6,523 nt of DNA from Nitrospiria bacterium (GTDB taxonomy: Bacteria; Nitrospirota; Nitrospiria; Nitrospirales; UBA8639), in assembly GCA_030430725.1 (NCBI GenBank), contig JAUIKP010000189.1:1-6523 (forward strand), written 5' to 3'. Both the position numbers and the translations under genes were made by a program. Under the pieces are notes generated by a model. That model was not told the origin of the DNA. It saw nothing but the letters and a program-made list of their open reading frames with translations, and ran no database searches. How positions within the stretch are numbered: the first letter of the stretch is position 1; the number at the start of each line of letters is the position of its first letter. Below are positions 1-6,523 of this stretch, piece by piece.

Positions 1-3000
1 AATAGAAACCACTGACTGACGCGGCCGGATACATGGCAAAAGATTCGGTCAGCTGAATACCTACGGTTTTCTCAACCTGCAACAACTCAAACAAATGCTG
101 TTTCTCAGTATGGTCTGGACAGGCCGGATACCCCGGCGCGGGGCGAATTCCACGATACTTTTCTTGAATGAGATCCTCATTGGTCAATTGCTCATCTTGA
201 CCAAATCCCCATTCCTGTCGCACTTCACGGTGGAGCCATTCGGCAAAAGCCTCGGCTAACCGATCAGCCAAAGCCTTAGCCATAATAGCGTTATAGTCAT
301 CATGATCCTGTTCAAACCGCTGACAGAGGGCTTCGATCCCGAGGCCGGCCGTGACGGCAAAACCACCGATATAGTCCGCCTTTCCGCTGGACTGCGGGGC
401 CACAAAATCAGCCAATGCATAATAAAAATCTCCTTGAGGCTTTTCTATTTGCTGGCGCAAAGTATGAAAGACTGACACACCCTCCGAACGCGTCTCATCT
501 TTGTAGATGATAATGTCATCTCCCTGACTATTGGCTGGAAACAATCCATAGACACCTTTGGCCGTAAGCAATTTTCGATCAATAATTTCTTGCAAGAGCT
601 TTTGAGCATCGTCAAAGAGTTCTTTGGCCTTTGACCCAACCACGGAGTCTTCAAAAATTTTCGGAAATTTCCCGCGCAATTGCCATGCGTGGAAAAAGGG
701 GGACCAGTCAATTACAGGAATAAGCGTTTCAAGTGCCACATCCTCAAGAACTTTGCAACCAAGAACACTAGGTTTGGCAATGGAAGCCGTCTCCCAATGA
801 ATGTGGAAGGGCTGTTTTCTCGCTTCTTCCAATGTTACAAATTTCTTGGTCGTTGTCTTGGATAGGTAGGCTTCCCGCGTTTTCTGTTGTTTCGCCTGCA
901 CATCCTGCACAAAAGCGTTTTTATCATCCGGGCTCATTAACTTACGTACTACATTAACCGCTAAGGAAGCGTCTAATACATGCACAACCGGGCTGGTATA
1001 CCCAGGCGCAATCTTTACCGCTGTATGGGCCTTGCTGGTGGTGGCTCCGCCAATTAGCAGAGGAATGGAAAAGCCTTCTCGAGTCATTTCTCGAGCATTA
1101 TGAACCATTTCATCCAAGGAAGGAGTAATCAGTCCACTAAGGCCAATCAGATCCACTTTTTCTCGGCGAGCGGTTTGCAATATTTTGTCACAGGAAACCA
1201 TCACGCCCAGATCAAGGACCTCATAGTTATTGCAGGCCAGCACGACACCGACGATGTTTTTTCCAATGTCATGCACGTCCCCCTTTACTGTCGCGAGCAA
1301 AATCTTACCTTGACTTTGACCTTCGCCTTCAACTTTTTCCGCATCCATAAACGGCAACAAATACGCCACGGCCTTTTTCATGACTCGCGCGCTTTTGACC
1401 ACTTGAGGCAAAAACATTTTCCCCGCGCCAAACAGCTCTCCGATCACATTCATCCCATCCATTAAAGGCCCCTCAATGACATCCAGTGGCCTATGGTATT
1501 TCTGACGGGCTTCCTCCACATCGGCATCAATGAATTCGACCAGTCCCTTCACCAACGCATGCGAGAGACGTTCTTCTACCGTGCCCTGGCGCCACGCATC
1601 ATCAATCACAGTCACTTTGCCCTGTTGCTTGACCGTCTCAGCAAAGGTAACCAATTCCTCAGTAGCCTCCGGCCGACGATTCAACAAAACATCTTCAACT
1701 AACTTGAGGAGATCTTTGGGAATTTCTTCATACACTCCCAATTGACCGGCATTCACAATTCCCATGTCCATCCCCGCCCTGATGGCATGATAGAGAAATG
1801 CAGAATGTATAGCCTCCCGCACTGCATTGTTTCCCCGGAAGGAAAAAGAAATATTGCTGACTCCACCGCTGACTTTGCAGAAAGGTAAAGTGGCTTTGAT
1901 TTGCCTCGTGGCCTCAATGTAATTCACGGCATAGGCATTGTGTTCCTCCATGCCAGTTGCGACCGTCAAAATATTGGGATCAAAAATAATGTCCTCCGGC
2001 GGAAAGTCCAGCTTTTCAGTCAGCAGACGATAGGCCCTGGTACAGATTTCCACTTTTCGATCTACCGTATCTGCTTGACCTGTTTCGTCGAATGCCATAA
2101 CGACCACGGCAGCTCCAAAGCGACGAATCTTCCGTGCCTGCTCCAGAAATTGGTCCTCGCCTTCCTTAAGACTAATGGAATTGACGACACCCTTGCCTTG
2201 AATACATTTTAGTCCCGCCTCAATGACCGACCACTTGGAGCTATCAATCATAATGGGCACACGAGCAATATCCGGTTCGGATCCGATGAGATTCAAAAAA
2301 TCCACCATGGCCTTTTGGGAATCCAAAAGCCCTTCATCCATATTCACATCGATAATTTGCGCACCTCCTTCGACTTGCTGGCGCGCCACAGCCAAGGCTT
2401 CCTCAAGATTCCCACTGAGAATCAATTTCGCAAATTTCGGTGAACCCGTCACATTAGTACGTTCACCAATATTGACAAAATTCCCTTCTGGACGAATAGT
2501 TAATGGTTCCAATCCGCTCAACCGAGTCAGACGCGGAACATGCGTTTTTTTGTGCGGAGCATAATCTTCGACCCCTTCGGCAATCGCTCGAATATGATCG
2601 GGCGTACTTCCGCAGCACCCACCCACAATATTGACCCACCCTTGGCTGGCAAAATCGCGGAGATCTCCGCCCATTCGTTCCGGCGTTTCATCAAATCCGC
2701 CAAAAGCATTGGGTAAACCCGCATTGGGATAACAACTGATATAGACGGGCGCCACTTTGGATAGCTCTTCAATGTAGGGGCGCATTTGTTTGGCTCCTAA
2801 TGCACAATTAATTCCCACACTCAAAGGATTGGCATGAGAAATGGAGTTCCAAAACGCTTCGATGATTTGACCCGATAACGTCCGGCCACTCAGATCTGTT
2901 ATCGTTACCGAGGCCATAATAGGAAATGACCGGTGCACTTCTTCACTATATTGGGCGATAGCATAAAAAGCGGCCTTCGCATTCAGCGTATCAAAAATGG

Positions 3001-3532
3001 TTTCCACCAGAAGAAGGTCGACGCCTCCCTCGACCAATCCCCGAACCTGATCATAATAGGCTGCAGCTAAGCCATCGAAGGTGACCGCTCGAAATGCCGG
3101 ATTATTCACATCCGGCGACATTGACGCAGTTCGATTGGTGGGGCCCAAGGCCCCGGCAATCCAACACGTCCGGCCAGGTTTCTCAGCCTGCACCCGAGCC
3201 ACTGCGCGCTTGGCCAACTGTGCTCCCGCCAGATTTAAATCATACGCTAAATCCTCCATATGATAATCGGCCAGAGAAATGGCATTGGAATTAAAGGTAT
3301 TGGTTTCAATGATATCGGCGCCGGCCTGAAGATATTGCACATGAATATCTTCAATAATTTTTGGTTGGGTCAGGCTTAACAGGTCATTATTGCCTTTGAC
3401 ATCATAGGCATGATCCATAAAACGCGTCCCGCGAAAATCTTCTTCTTTCAGATTATGAGTCTGAATCATCGTACCCATGGCGCCATCTAGCACAAGGATT
3501 CGAGATTCCAACGCTGCTTCTAATGTGCTCAT
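1..3532 (-). CDS. metH: Cobalamin-dependent methionine synthase (5-methyltetrahydrofolate--homocysteine methyltransferase), C-terminus beyond window
   Basis: Cytoplasmic enzyme that moves a methyl group from 5-methyltetrahydrofolate via cob(I)alamin to homocysteine, giving methionine and tetrahydrofolate. All modules lie in one open frame of 1177 visible codons. The homocysteine domain (about 1-325) starts [20 protein letters not shown] and carries the three zinc cysteines: C243 in GINCALGA, and C306/C307 in GGCCGST. The pterin domain starts near FVNIGERTN (353-361). The cobalamin module has GDVHDIGK with the cobalt-ligand histidine H754, then [11 protein letters not shown] and LIGGATTS. The reactivation domain has D942 in IDWSPFF and the AdoMet-binding [12 protein letters not shown] from R1130. 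These correspond to E. coli His759, Asp946 and Arg1134 with a constant offset of 4-5 residues. E. coli MetH is 1227 aa, so roughly 50 C-terminal residues are missing at the left edge. The ATG at 3532 follows a purine-rich Shine-Dalgarno at 3541-3550. It is divergent from the next gene. No frameshift or lost key residue is seen. Confidence 0.98.
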   Translation of the reverse strand, partial: MSTLEAALESRILVLDGAMGTMIQTHNLKEEDFRGTRFMDHAYDVKGNNDLLSLTQPKIIEDIHVQYLQAGADIIETNTFNSNAISLADYHMEDLAYDLNLAGAQLAKRAVARVQAEKPGRTCWIAGALGPTNRTASMSPDVNNPAFRAVTFDGLAAAYYDQVRGLVEGGVDLLLVETIFDTLNAKAAFYAIAQYSEEVHRSFPIMASVTITDLSGRTLSGQIIEAFWNSISHANPLSVGINCALGAKQMRPYIEELSKVAPVYISCYPNAGLPNAFGGFDETPERMGGDLRDFASQGWVNIVGGCCGSTPDHIRAIAEGVEDYAPHKKTHVPRLTRLSGLEPLTIRPEGNFVNIGERTNVTGSPKFAKLILSGNLEEALAVARQQVEGGAQIIDVNMDEGLLDSQKAMVDFLNLIGSEPDIARVPIMIDSSKWSVIEAGLKCIQGKGVVNSISLKEGEDQFLEQARKIRRFGAAVVVMAFDETGQADTVDRKVEICTRAYRLLTEKLDFPPEDIIFDPNILTVATGMEEHNAYAVNYIEATRQIKATLPFCKVSGGVSNISFSFRGNNAVREAIHSAFLYHAIRAGMDMGIVNAGQLGVYEEIPKDLLKLVEDVLLNRRPEATEELVTFAETVKQQGKVTVIDDAWRQGTVEERLSHALVKGLVEFIDADVEEARQKYHRPLDVIEGPLMDGMNVIGELFGAGKMFLPQVVKSARVMKKAVAYLLPFMDAEKVEGEGQSQGKILLATVKGDVHDIGKNIVGVVLACNNYEVLDLGVMVSCDKILQTARREKVDLIGLSGLITPSLDEMVHNAREMTREGFSIPLLIGGATTSKAHTAVKIAPGYTSPVVHVLDASLAVNVVRKLMSPDDKNAFVQDVQAKQQKTREAYLSKTTTKKFVTLEEARKQPFHIHWETASIAKPSVLGCKVLEDVALETLIPVIDWSPFFHAWQLRGKFPKIFEDSVVGSKAKELFDDAQKLLQEIIDRKLLTAKGVYGLFPANSQGDDIIIYKDETRSEGVSVFHTLRQQIEKPQGDFYYALADFVAPQSSGKADYIGGFAVTAGLGIEALCQRFEQDHDDYNAIMAKALADRLAEAFAEWLHREVRQEWGFGQDEQLTNEDLIQEKYRGIRPAPGYPACPDHTEKQHLFELLQVEKTVGIQLTESFAMYPAASVSGFY

Positions 3533-3540
3533 TCTTACCC

Positions 3541-3550
3541 CCTCTTCCTT
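3541..3550 (-). promoter_or_regulatory. Shine-Dalgarno of metH
   Basis: Read on the minus strand this is AAGGAAGAGG, continuing into GGG, and it ends 8 nt before the ATG at 3532. It supports that start, which also gives the usual MetH N-terminus a few residues ahead of LDGAMG. Confidence 0.7.
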
Positions 3551-3612
3551 CAAAAAAACATCGCAACTTACGGTCGACAACTCAAGGCTTTTCAGCCATT
3601 ACTTATCCCCCA

Positions 3613-3638
3613 TTCTTGACTTCTAGGAATTTCAAGAA
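3613..3638. repeat. Perfect 7-bp inverted repeat in the divergent metH / 3668 intergenic region
   Basis: The arms TTCTTGA (3613-3619) and TCAAGAA (3632-3638) are exact reverse complements separated by 12 bp. Inside the spacer TTCTAGGAA (3621-3629) is itself a near-palindrome. The left arm overlaps the candidate -35 box of the rightward gene, so a dimeric repressor bound here would block that promoter and could also affect metH. It is not followed by a T-tract on either strand, so it does not look like a terminator. A dyad of this size can occur by chance; the operator role is inference. Confidence 0.4.
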
Positions 3639-3645
3639 ATAGGAT
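3616..3645 (+). promoter_or_regulatory. Candidate sigma70-type promoter for the 3668 gene
   Basis: A -35-like TTGACT (3616-3621) and a -10-like TAGGAT (3640-3645, 4 of 6 consensus bases) are separated by 18 bp. Transcription would begin near 3652, leaving a leader of only about 16 nt before the ATG at 3668. That fits the absence of a Shine-Dalgarno ahead of that gene. Prediction by eye only. Confidence 0.4.
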
Positions 3646-3667
3646 TACGAAATCCACTATTCTTTTT

Positions 3668-4477
3668 ATGACATTTTCCTTCCCACTTTGTAAAAGGCCG
3701 CTTTTATGGGTAGCCTTTGCCGCATTCGTCACCATACCTTGTAGCATAGGGGGGATCTTGTGGCCTACCCCTGTTTCAGCTAAACCCTATTTCGAAGACG
3801 GTTATTTGGGTTTAACGCAAGAAGAATTGCGTCAAACACTAGGAACTCCGATGGCGGTTCGATCCCGAAAAGCCGCACTCCGTGTTTTCAGCTATTATAC
3901 GTTCCCCGATTGGGAAAAATATTTCAAAAATTTGGTTTCCCCAGGAAATGGTGAAGATGTGTACACCTATGCGCGGAATGGCATACAAGTTCGCTATTCC
4001 TTCTCCTATATTCCCGATTTAAATGAAGGCAAGAATATTCCGACCTTGTATGTGCAGCGATGCGAAGTGGAGTTTTCCCCTGCGGTTCCCTTACAAACTA
4101 TTCCTTCCCTTGTCCCTGAATTTGTTCCGCCGACAGAACCCTCAGCTCCAACCTTCCGATCCAATCTCTGGGTCCTGCTGTTTAAGGGGTCTCCTTCACC
4201 GGAAGCCGATTTCATTGTCAAAGAACAAGGAAAAGAAAAGCTCGCATGGTCGCTGGCCTACCAATTGTTTGCCATTAATGGAATCCCCAATACCCTCTCT
4301 GTCGACATCCCGATTGACCGGTTGGAAATCACAACTCAAAGCCTGCAACTCGTCAGGAATCAGCAACGATTAACTCATGAACCCATCCTAAACCCCTTTT
4401 CACCCGGATTCGAGACACATCTTCCTGCTCCATCGGCACCGATCAAATCTGTTCCTCAACCCCACTATGAAGATTGA
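3668..4477 (+). CDS. Exported protein of unknown function with N-terminal BamE/SmpA-like motif
   Basis: 269 aa. Residues 1-38 look like a Sec signal peptide: K9 R10, a hydrophobic stretch of about residues 11-32, then cleavage at VSA|KP (after A38). There is no lipobox, so a soluble periplasmic or outer-membrane-associated location is likely. Residues 45-82 read as G-x2-GLTQEELRQTLGTP followed by R65/R67 and SYYTFPDW, which resembles the start of BamE/SmpA-type domains (GMTxxxVxxxLGxP, then an aromatic strand). A Tyr/Phe-rich section with one cysteine (C132) follows, then a proline-rich linker (about 138-161), a second segment of about 163-240 with no recognised motif, and a Pro-rich tail. 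It is much longer than BamE (about 113 aa) and is not a BamE orthologue. No Shine-Dalgarno precedes the ATG, but this start gives a complete signal peptide. It is divergent from metH and convergent with the 4521-4874 gene. Coding status is strong; function is unknown. Confidence 0.85.
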   Translation: MTFSFPLCKRPLLWVAFAAFVTIPCSIGGILWPTPVSAKPYFEDGYLGLTQEELRQTLGTPMAVRSRKAALRVFSYYTFPDWEKYFKNLVSPGNGEDVYTYARNGIQVRYSFSYIPDLNEGKNIPTLYVQRCEVEFSPAVPLQTIPSLVPEFVPPTEPSAPTFRSNLWVLLFKGSPSPEADFIVKEQGKEKLAWSLAYQLFAINGIPNTLSVDIPIDRLEITTQSLQLVRNQQRLTHEPILNPFSPGFETHLPAPSAPIKSVPQPHYED

Positions 4478-4520
4478 TTTCTCTCCCAGGTTTTGTTTAA
4501 AAATTGACCCTTCGTCGACC

Positions 4521-4874
4521 TTACTCAAATCGAAGATCCTGTTCTTCTCCTAGTGATAAATAGCCCTCGCCCCATTGGTTGGCATCGTCGATATTCCAAT
4601 CGTTGCTATCGCTTGCGGGTTTTAGTCGAATACCCCAGTTTCCTCCAAAAACAATAAAGGCTGAACCTGCGCCTGAATCTTCTACCTTTTGCGCATAAGC
4701 AGGACAGAGTGGTTGATCAGGATCATCACACCACCCCGTCACCACACACCATTCTCCCTGGGAAATTCGATCATAGGATTTTACATGGGACACCCGCCGC
4801 CGAGGCCCTAATTCCTTAAACCTCATGAAATAGGAACCATCAAAATTCGGGTTCTGTTCAACTTCAAGAAACAT
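4521..4874 (-). CDS. Hypothetical acidic protein with three cysteines
   Basis: 117 aa, not recognised. There is no signal peptide or membrane segment, so it is probably cytoplasmic. The N-terminal part is basic in places (R25 R26 R27, then HVKSYDR). The middle has three cysteines in EWC43...GWC49DDPDQPLC57P, followed by a Gly-rich hydrophobic stretch GSAFIVFGGNWGIRL (70-84). The C-terminal third is strongly acidic and holds three of its five tryptophans (W80, W93, W101). The ATG at 4874 has an AAGG Shine-Dalgarno core (in 4884-4888) about 9 nt upstream, which supports a real gene. It converges on the exported BamE-like gene with only 43 bp between stops and diverges from the 4937 gene. The cysteines could bind metal or form disulfides, but no known motif is matched. 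Confidence 0.72.
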   Translation of the reverse strand: MFLEVEQNPNFDGSYFMRFKELGPRRRVSHVKSYDRISQGEWCVVTGWCDDPDQPLCPAYAQKVEDSGAGSAFIVFGGNWGIRLKPASDSNDWNIDDANQWGEGYLSLGEEQDLRFE

Positions 4875-4885
4875 ATAGTTCTACC

Positions 4886-4914
4886 TTGACCCGCCTTGAA
4901 ATCCACTGTTAGAT
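4886..4914 (+). promoter_or_regulatory. Weak candidate promoter for the 4937 gene
   Basis: TTGACC (4886-4891), a 17-bp spacer and TTAGAT (4909-4914) have sigma70-like geometry, but the -10 box matches only half the consensus. It lies in the 62-bp divergent gap and overlaps the upstream side of the leftward gene's Shine-Dalgarno, so the two divergent units would have to share this short region. Confidence 0.28.
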
Positions 4915-4936
4915 TAGTGAGTAAATTACCTTAATT

Positions 4937-5386
4937 ATGATAACACAAGAAAATATAAAAATGTCTTCACCGTCTCTATCCACGGAAAGAAACATTTCCC
5001 ATCCGGAGACTGAGAAGCCTGAACAGCTCTCCCAGCCAACAAGCGACGATTCTCAAATTACGCCATGGATCTGTCGACGCCCGGTTCGACTCACCATATA
5101 TGGTTTTTTGGTAGCTTTTGGGCTCTGGATGGTGGGATGGGGCGTTGTACCACGATTACTTGACCCAACCTTTGAACAGCACCTACAAGATAAATCAGTC
5201 ATGGCCGGGATGAGTCGTGAGCAAGTGATGGATGCCTGGGGCTCCCCTTATCAAATGAATGTGAGCTATACGGATAAAGGGATACGACGTGAAGAATGGA
5301 TCTATGAAGACTGGCTGGATTCAAGCACAATTAAGCACAGATATCTCTACTTTGAAGAAGGGAAATTAATAGGAGGCTGGTATTGA
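4937..5386 (+). CDS. Membrane-anchored protein with C-terminal BamE/SmpA-like domain
   Basis: 149 aa. Residues 1-43 are polar, rich in Ser, Pro, Glu and Gln, and probably disordered. RRPVR (47-51) precedes one hydrophobic segment (about 52-71, LTIYGFLVAFGLWMVGWGVV), predicting cytoplasmic N-terminus and periplasmic C-terminus. Residues 88-149 match the BamE/SmpA pattern well: AGMSREQVMDAWGSP (90-104), a charged loop, REEWIYEDW (118-126), then RYLYFEEGKLIGGWY, i.e. helix-helix followed by a short beta sheet. In BamE this domain helps the beta-barrel assembly machine. Here it is tied to the inner membrane by a helix and lacks a lipobox, so it is a relative and not BamE itself. The start is uncertain: ATG 4937 and ATG 4961 (M9) both lack a good Shine-Dalgarno. 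The motif is shared with the protein at 3668-4477. Confidence 0.85.
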   Translation: MITQENIKMSSPSLSTERNISHPETEKPEQLSQPTSDDSQITPWICRRPVRLTIYGFLVAFGLWMVGWGVVPRLLDPTFEQHLQDKSVMAGMSREQVMDAWGSPYQMNVSYTDKGIRREEWIYEDWLDSSTIKHRYLYFEEGKLIGGWY

Positions 5387-5404
5387 GAAACGTTCCATTC
5401 CAAT

Positions 5405-5428
5405 AAAAGGTTGGAGTGAAACCCAACC
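5405..5428 (-). terminator. Candidate rho-independent terminator of the 5488-5772 gene
   Basis: On the minus strand a 6-bp stem GGTTGG / CCAACC (5409-5414 pairing with 5423-5428) with an 8-nt loop is followed at once by TTTT (5408 to 5405). It lies about 60 bp past the stop of the leftward gene. Read on the plus strand the hairpin has no T-tract after it, so it would serve only the leftward unit. The stem and T-run are short, so it would be weak. Confidence 0.42.
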
Positions 5429-5487
5429 ATCAGAAAAAGTAGGCCATTCCTCCCTACACCGAAGTCTTACTCAAAGTTTAGATATGC

Positions 5488-5772
5488 TTAAGGAGTTTCA
5501 GTAATTTGGGCTCGCCTTTCCTTTCCTGTTCCTCCAGAAATAATTAAAACCCGTTTCCATTCGCGGATTTGGTAAACCCCCCAGGCATTGGGTTGTCCCT
5601 GATAAAATGCCAGAGGATCTTCGCCTTTGGCACTTAAGTACGTGGGCTCGGTAAATCCCTCATCCATCACATATTCCATTAAATTTTCGGCAGTAACTCC
5701 TTCCCCGCGTAGGGTCACGTTTGCTAAAAATTCTAAAATGGCATCAGGATCGGCCAGGTTAATTGGTTGCAT
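5488..5772 (-). CDS. Small hypothetical cytoplasmic protein, 94 aa
   Basis: Not recognised. The open frame reaches back to an ATG at 5838, but the ATG at 5772 is preceded at 9 nt by a full AAGGAG Shine-Dalgarno while 5838 has none suitably placed, so I take 5772 (MQPINLADPDAILEFLANVT). The first half looks alpha-helical (DPDAILEFLANV, then TAENLMEYVMDEG). The middle holds EDPLAFYQGQPNAWGVYQI, and a probable beta strand REWKRVLIISGG leads to a basic, polar tail. There is no signal peptide, membrane helix or cysteine. It diverges from the oxidase-like gene with a 139-bp gap and ends before a weak hairpin terminator. Function unknown. Confidence 0.75.
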   Translation of the reverse strand: MQPINLADPDAILEFLANVTLRGEGVTAENLMEYVMDEGFTEPTYLSAKGEDPLAFYQGQPNAWGVYQIREWKRVLIISGGTGKERRAQITETP

Positions 5773-5781
5773 TGTTACTGA

Positions 5782-5787
5782 CTCCTT
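5782..5787 (-). promoter_or_regulatory. Shine-Dalgarno that sets the start of the 5488-5772 gene
   Basis: Minus-strand AAGGAG ends 9 nt before the ATG at 5772. It is the best Shine-Dalgarno in the window and argues against the longer ATG at 5838. Confidence 0.75.
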
Positions 5788-5893
5788 GGATATGTGATAA
5801 TGTTTCTCTAATACATAGGCACTTACGATGTCTATCATAATCCCATATTTAATAAAAAGCCCTCCTTTTCATTTCAAACAAACAGATTGTAAT

Positions 5894-5899
5894 AAGGGA
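5894..5899 (+). promoter_or_regulatory. Probable Shine-Dalgarno of the 5912 gene
   Basis: AAGGGA lies 12 nt before the ATG at 5912, slightly far but the only purine-rich site there. The rest of the gap upstream is AT-rich and shows no convincing promoter boxes on either strand. Confidence 0.5.
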
Positions 5900-5911
5900 T
5901 AACCCCTCTGT

Positions 5912-6523
5912 ATGAGAAAACTTTCACCAGATCAATTTCGTGACCGAATATTTGATGTACTGCGCCGAAAACACCATTGGGGCACTCCCTTTCTGGAAGG
6001 CAGCACCATTACCAAAGAAAAATTGAATATCTTTTTTCATCAAGAATACGTCGTCTATGTTCGTGACTTCTCAGTACTACTGGCCCAGATTCTTGGGAAA
6101 AACCCTCCATGGGAAGCACGCCGGCTGCTTGCCACAATTATCTATGAAGAGGAGACCGGAGGATATTCACTTGGACAGCCTCACCAAGAACTATTTCTCC
6201 ACATGATGAATGGACTGGGATTTGATCGGGCTGGATTCCGGGATGTGGAACTGTTGGCATCAAGCCGTGGATATCGAGAATGGTTAAATCAAATATGCCA
6301 GGAAGAAGAGTGGTTTGTAGGAGCGGCCGTCCTCTCAATTTTCATAAAAGGAACCGCCAACGATCCGGAAGAAGTGCTATATCCCAAGCCAGCTCAAAAC
6401 CAGGATGAAATTGAAGATATCGTCCGGAAATATTATCTAAGTCAGCATCAAGGCTTATCCCCGGCATTTATGGATTATATTCGTGCCCAACATATGTTTT
6501 CCGCCGGATCTCGGAAAACGGTG
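5912..6523 (+). CDS. Heme-oxygenase-fold oxidase-like protein (PqqC/TenA/CADD superfamily), C-terminus beyond window
   Basis: The first 204 residues are visible and the frame is open at the right edge; relatives are usually about 220-260 aa, so perhaps 20-50 residues are missing. The pattern fits the all-helical PqqC/iron-containing-redox-enzyme superfamily: FLEGSITxEKL-type start (G30 S31 T32 I33), a helix with FFHQEY (E45) and YVRDFS, then EARRLLATIIYEEETGG (68-84), PHQELFLHMMNGLGF (90-104), a helix around W134-G147 and a C-terminal HxGLSP region (H179-P184) before H194. Members do oxygen-dependent chemistry, e.g. PQQ ring formation (PqqC, without metal), 4-aminobenzoate formation (CADD-like, metal) or decarboxylation (UndA, iron). 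E79-E81 and H91 are present as candidate ligands, but the usual C-terminal H-x3-D-x2-H reads here as H194, A198, R201. No pqq or thi genes are visible, so the substrate cannot be named. Confidence 0.8.
   Translation, partial: MRKLSPDQFRDRIFDVLRRKHHWGTPFLEGSTITKEKLNIFFHQEYVVYVRDFSVLLAQILGKNPPWEARRLLATIIYEEETGGYSLGQPHQELFLHMMNGLGFDRAGFRDVELLASSRGYREWLNQICQEEEWFVGAAVLSIFIKGTANDPEEVLYPKPAQNQDEIEDIVRKYYLSQHQGLSPAFMDYIRAQHMFSAGSRKTV

Noticed and set aside
1100..1465. 121-codon plus-strand open frame inside metH
   Set aside because: It lies antisense to the conserved cobalamin-binding module and has no recognisable protein features. The same applies to the other plus-strand frames within 680-3294 and to the minus-strand frames at 445-711 and 2527-2772, which are out of frame with metH.
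3533..3667. Cobalamin, SAM or SAH riboswitch ahead of metH
   Set aside because: The whole gap is 135 bp, shared with a divergent promoter. I see no B12 box, no SAM-type stem set and no SAH riboswitch core on the metH strand.
4023..4373. 116-codon plus-strand frame, and an antisense frame at 4006-4221
   Set aside because: Both overlap the signal-peptide-bearing 269-aa gene in other frames and lack their own start signals or domain features.
4478..4520. Bidirectional terminator between the convergent genes
   Set aside because: The 43-bp gap is AT-rich with a T/A run, but no stem longer than the chance palindrome GTCGAC is visible.
5773..5911. Promoters for the divergent 5772 and 5912 genes
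   Set aside because: Several TA-rich -10-like hexamers exist (for example TATGAT on the minus strand at 5834-5839), but none has a matching -35 at proper spacing.
6138..6338. Minus-strand 66-codon frame
   Set aside because: It lies antisense to the conserved E/H region of the oxidase-like gene and is a shadow.

Overview
The window looks like chromosomal DNA from a Gram-negative bacterium of intermediate base composition (GC in the mid-to-high 40s by eye). It holds a cobalamin-dependent methionine synthase (metH, minus strand, C-terminus cut off by the left edge), four small genes, and the first 204 codons of a heme-oxygenase-fold (PqqC/TenA/CADD-like) oxidase gene cut off by the right edge. 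A Sec signal peptide and two BamE/SmpA-like envelope domains point to a two-membrane cell. The style of the MetH and of the oxidase-like protein reminds me of Nitrospirota-type nitrifier relatives, but this is an impression from memory and is weak evidence.

Layout: metH fills 1-3532 on the minus strand. A 135-bp divergent intergenic region holds a candidate promoter overlapping a 7-bp inverted repeat. Next are an exported 269-aa protein with an N-terminal BamE-like motif (3668-4477, plus), an acidic 117-aa orphan protein (4521-4874, minus), a membrane-anchored 149-aa protein with a C-terminal BamE-like domain (4937-5386, plus), a 94-aa orphan protein (5488-5772, minus; start moved inward to a good Shine-Dalgarno) and the oxidase-like gene (5912 to the right edge, plus). 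The six genes alternate strand strictly, so none shares a transcript with its neighbour: there are three divergent pairs and two convergent pairs. No stretch over 300 bp lacks a gene.

How the genes may relate: MetH makes methionine from homocysteine and methyl-tetrahydrofolate. The oxidase-like gene belongs to a superfamily that includes CADD-type 4-aminobenzoate (folate precursor) enzymes, so a folate link is conceivable, but its C-terminal metal-ligand positions look degenerate. The two BamE-like proteins share a short motif and probably act at the cell envelope. I see no mobile element, CRISPR array, tRNA, rRNA or obvious riboswitch. This is mostly ordinary housekeeping DNA with a small cluster of uncharacterised genes, not a clear new system.
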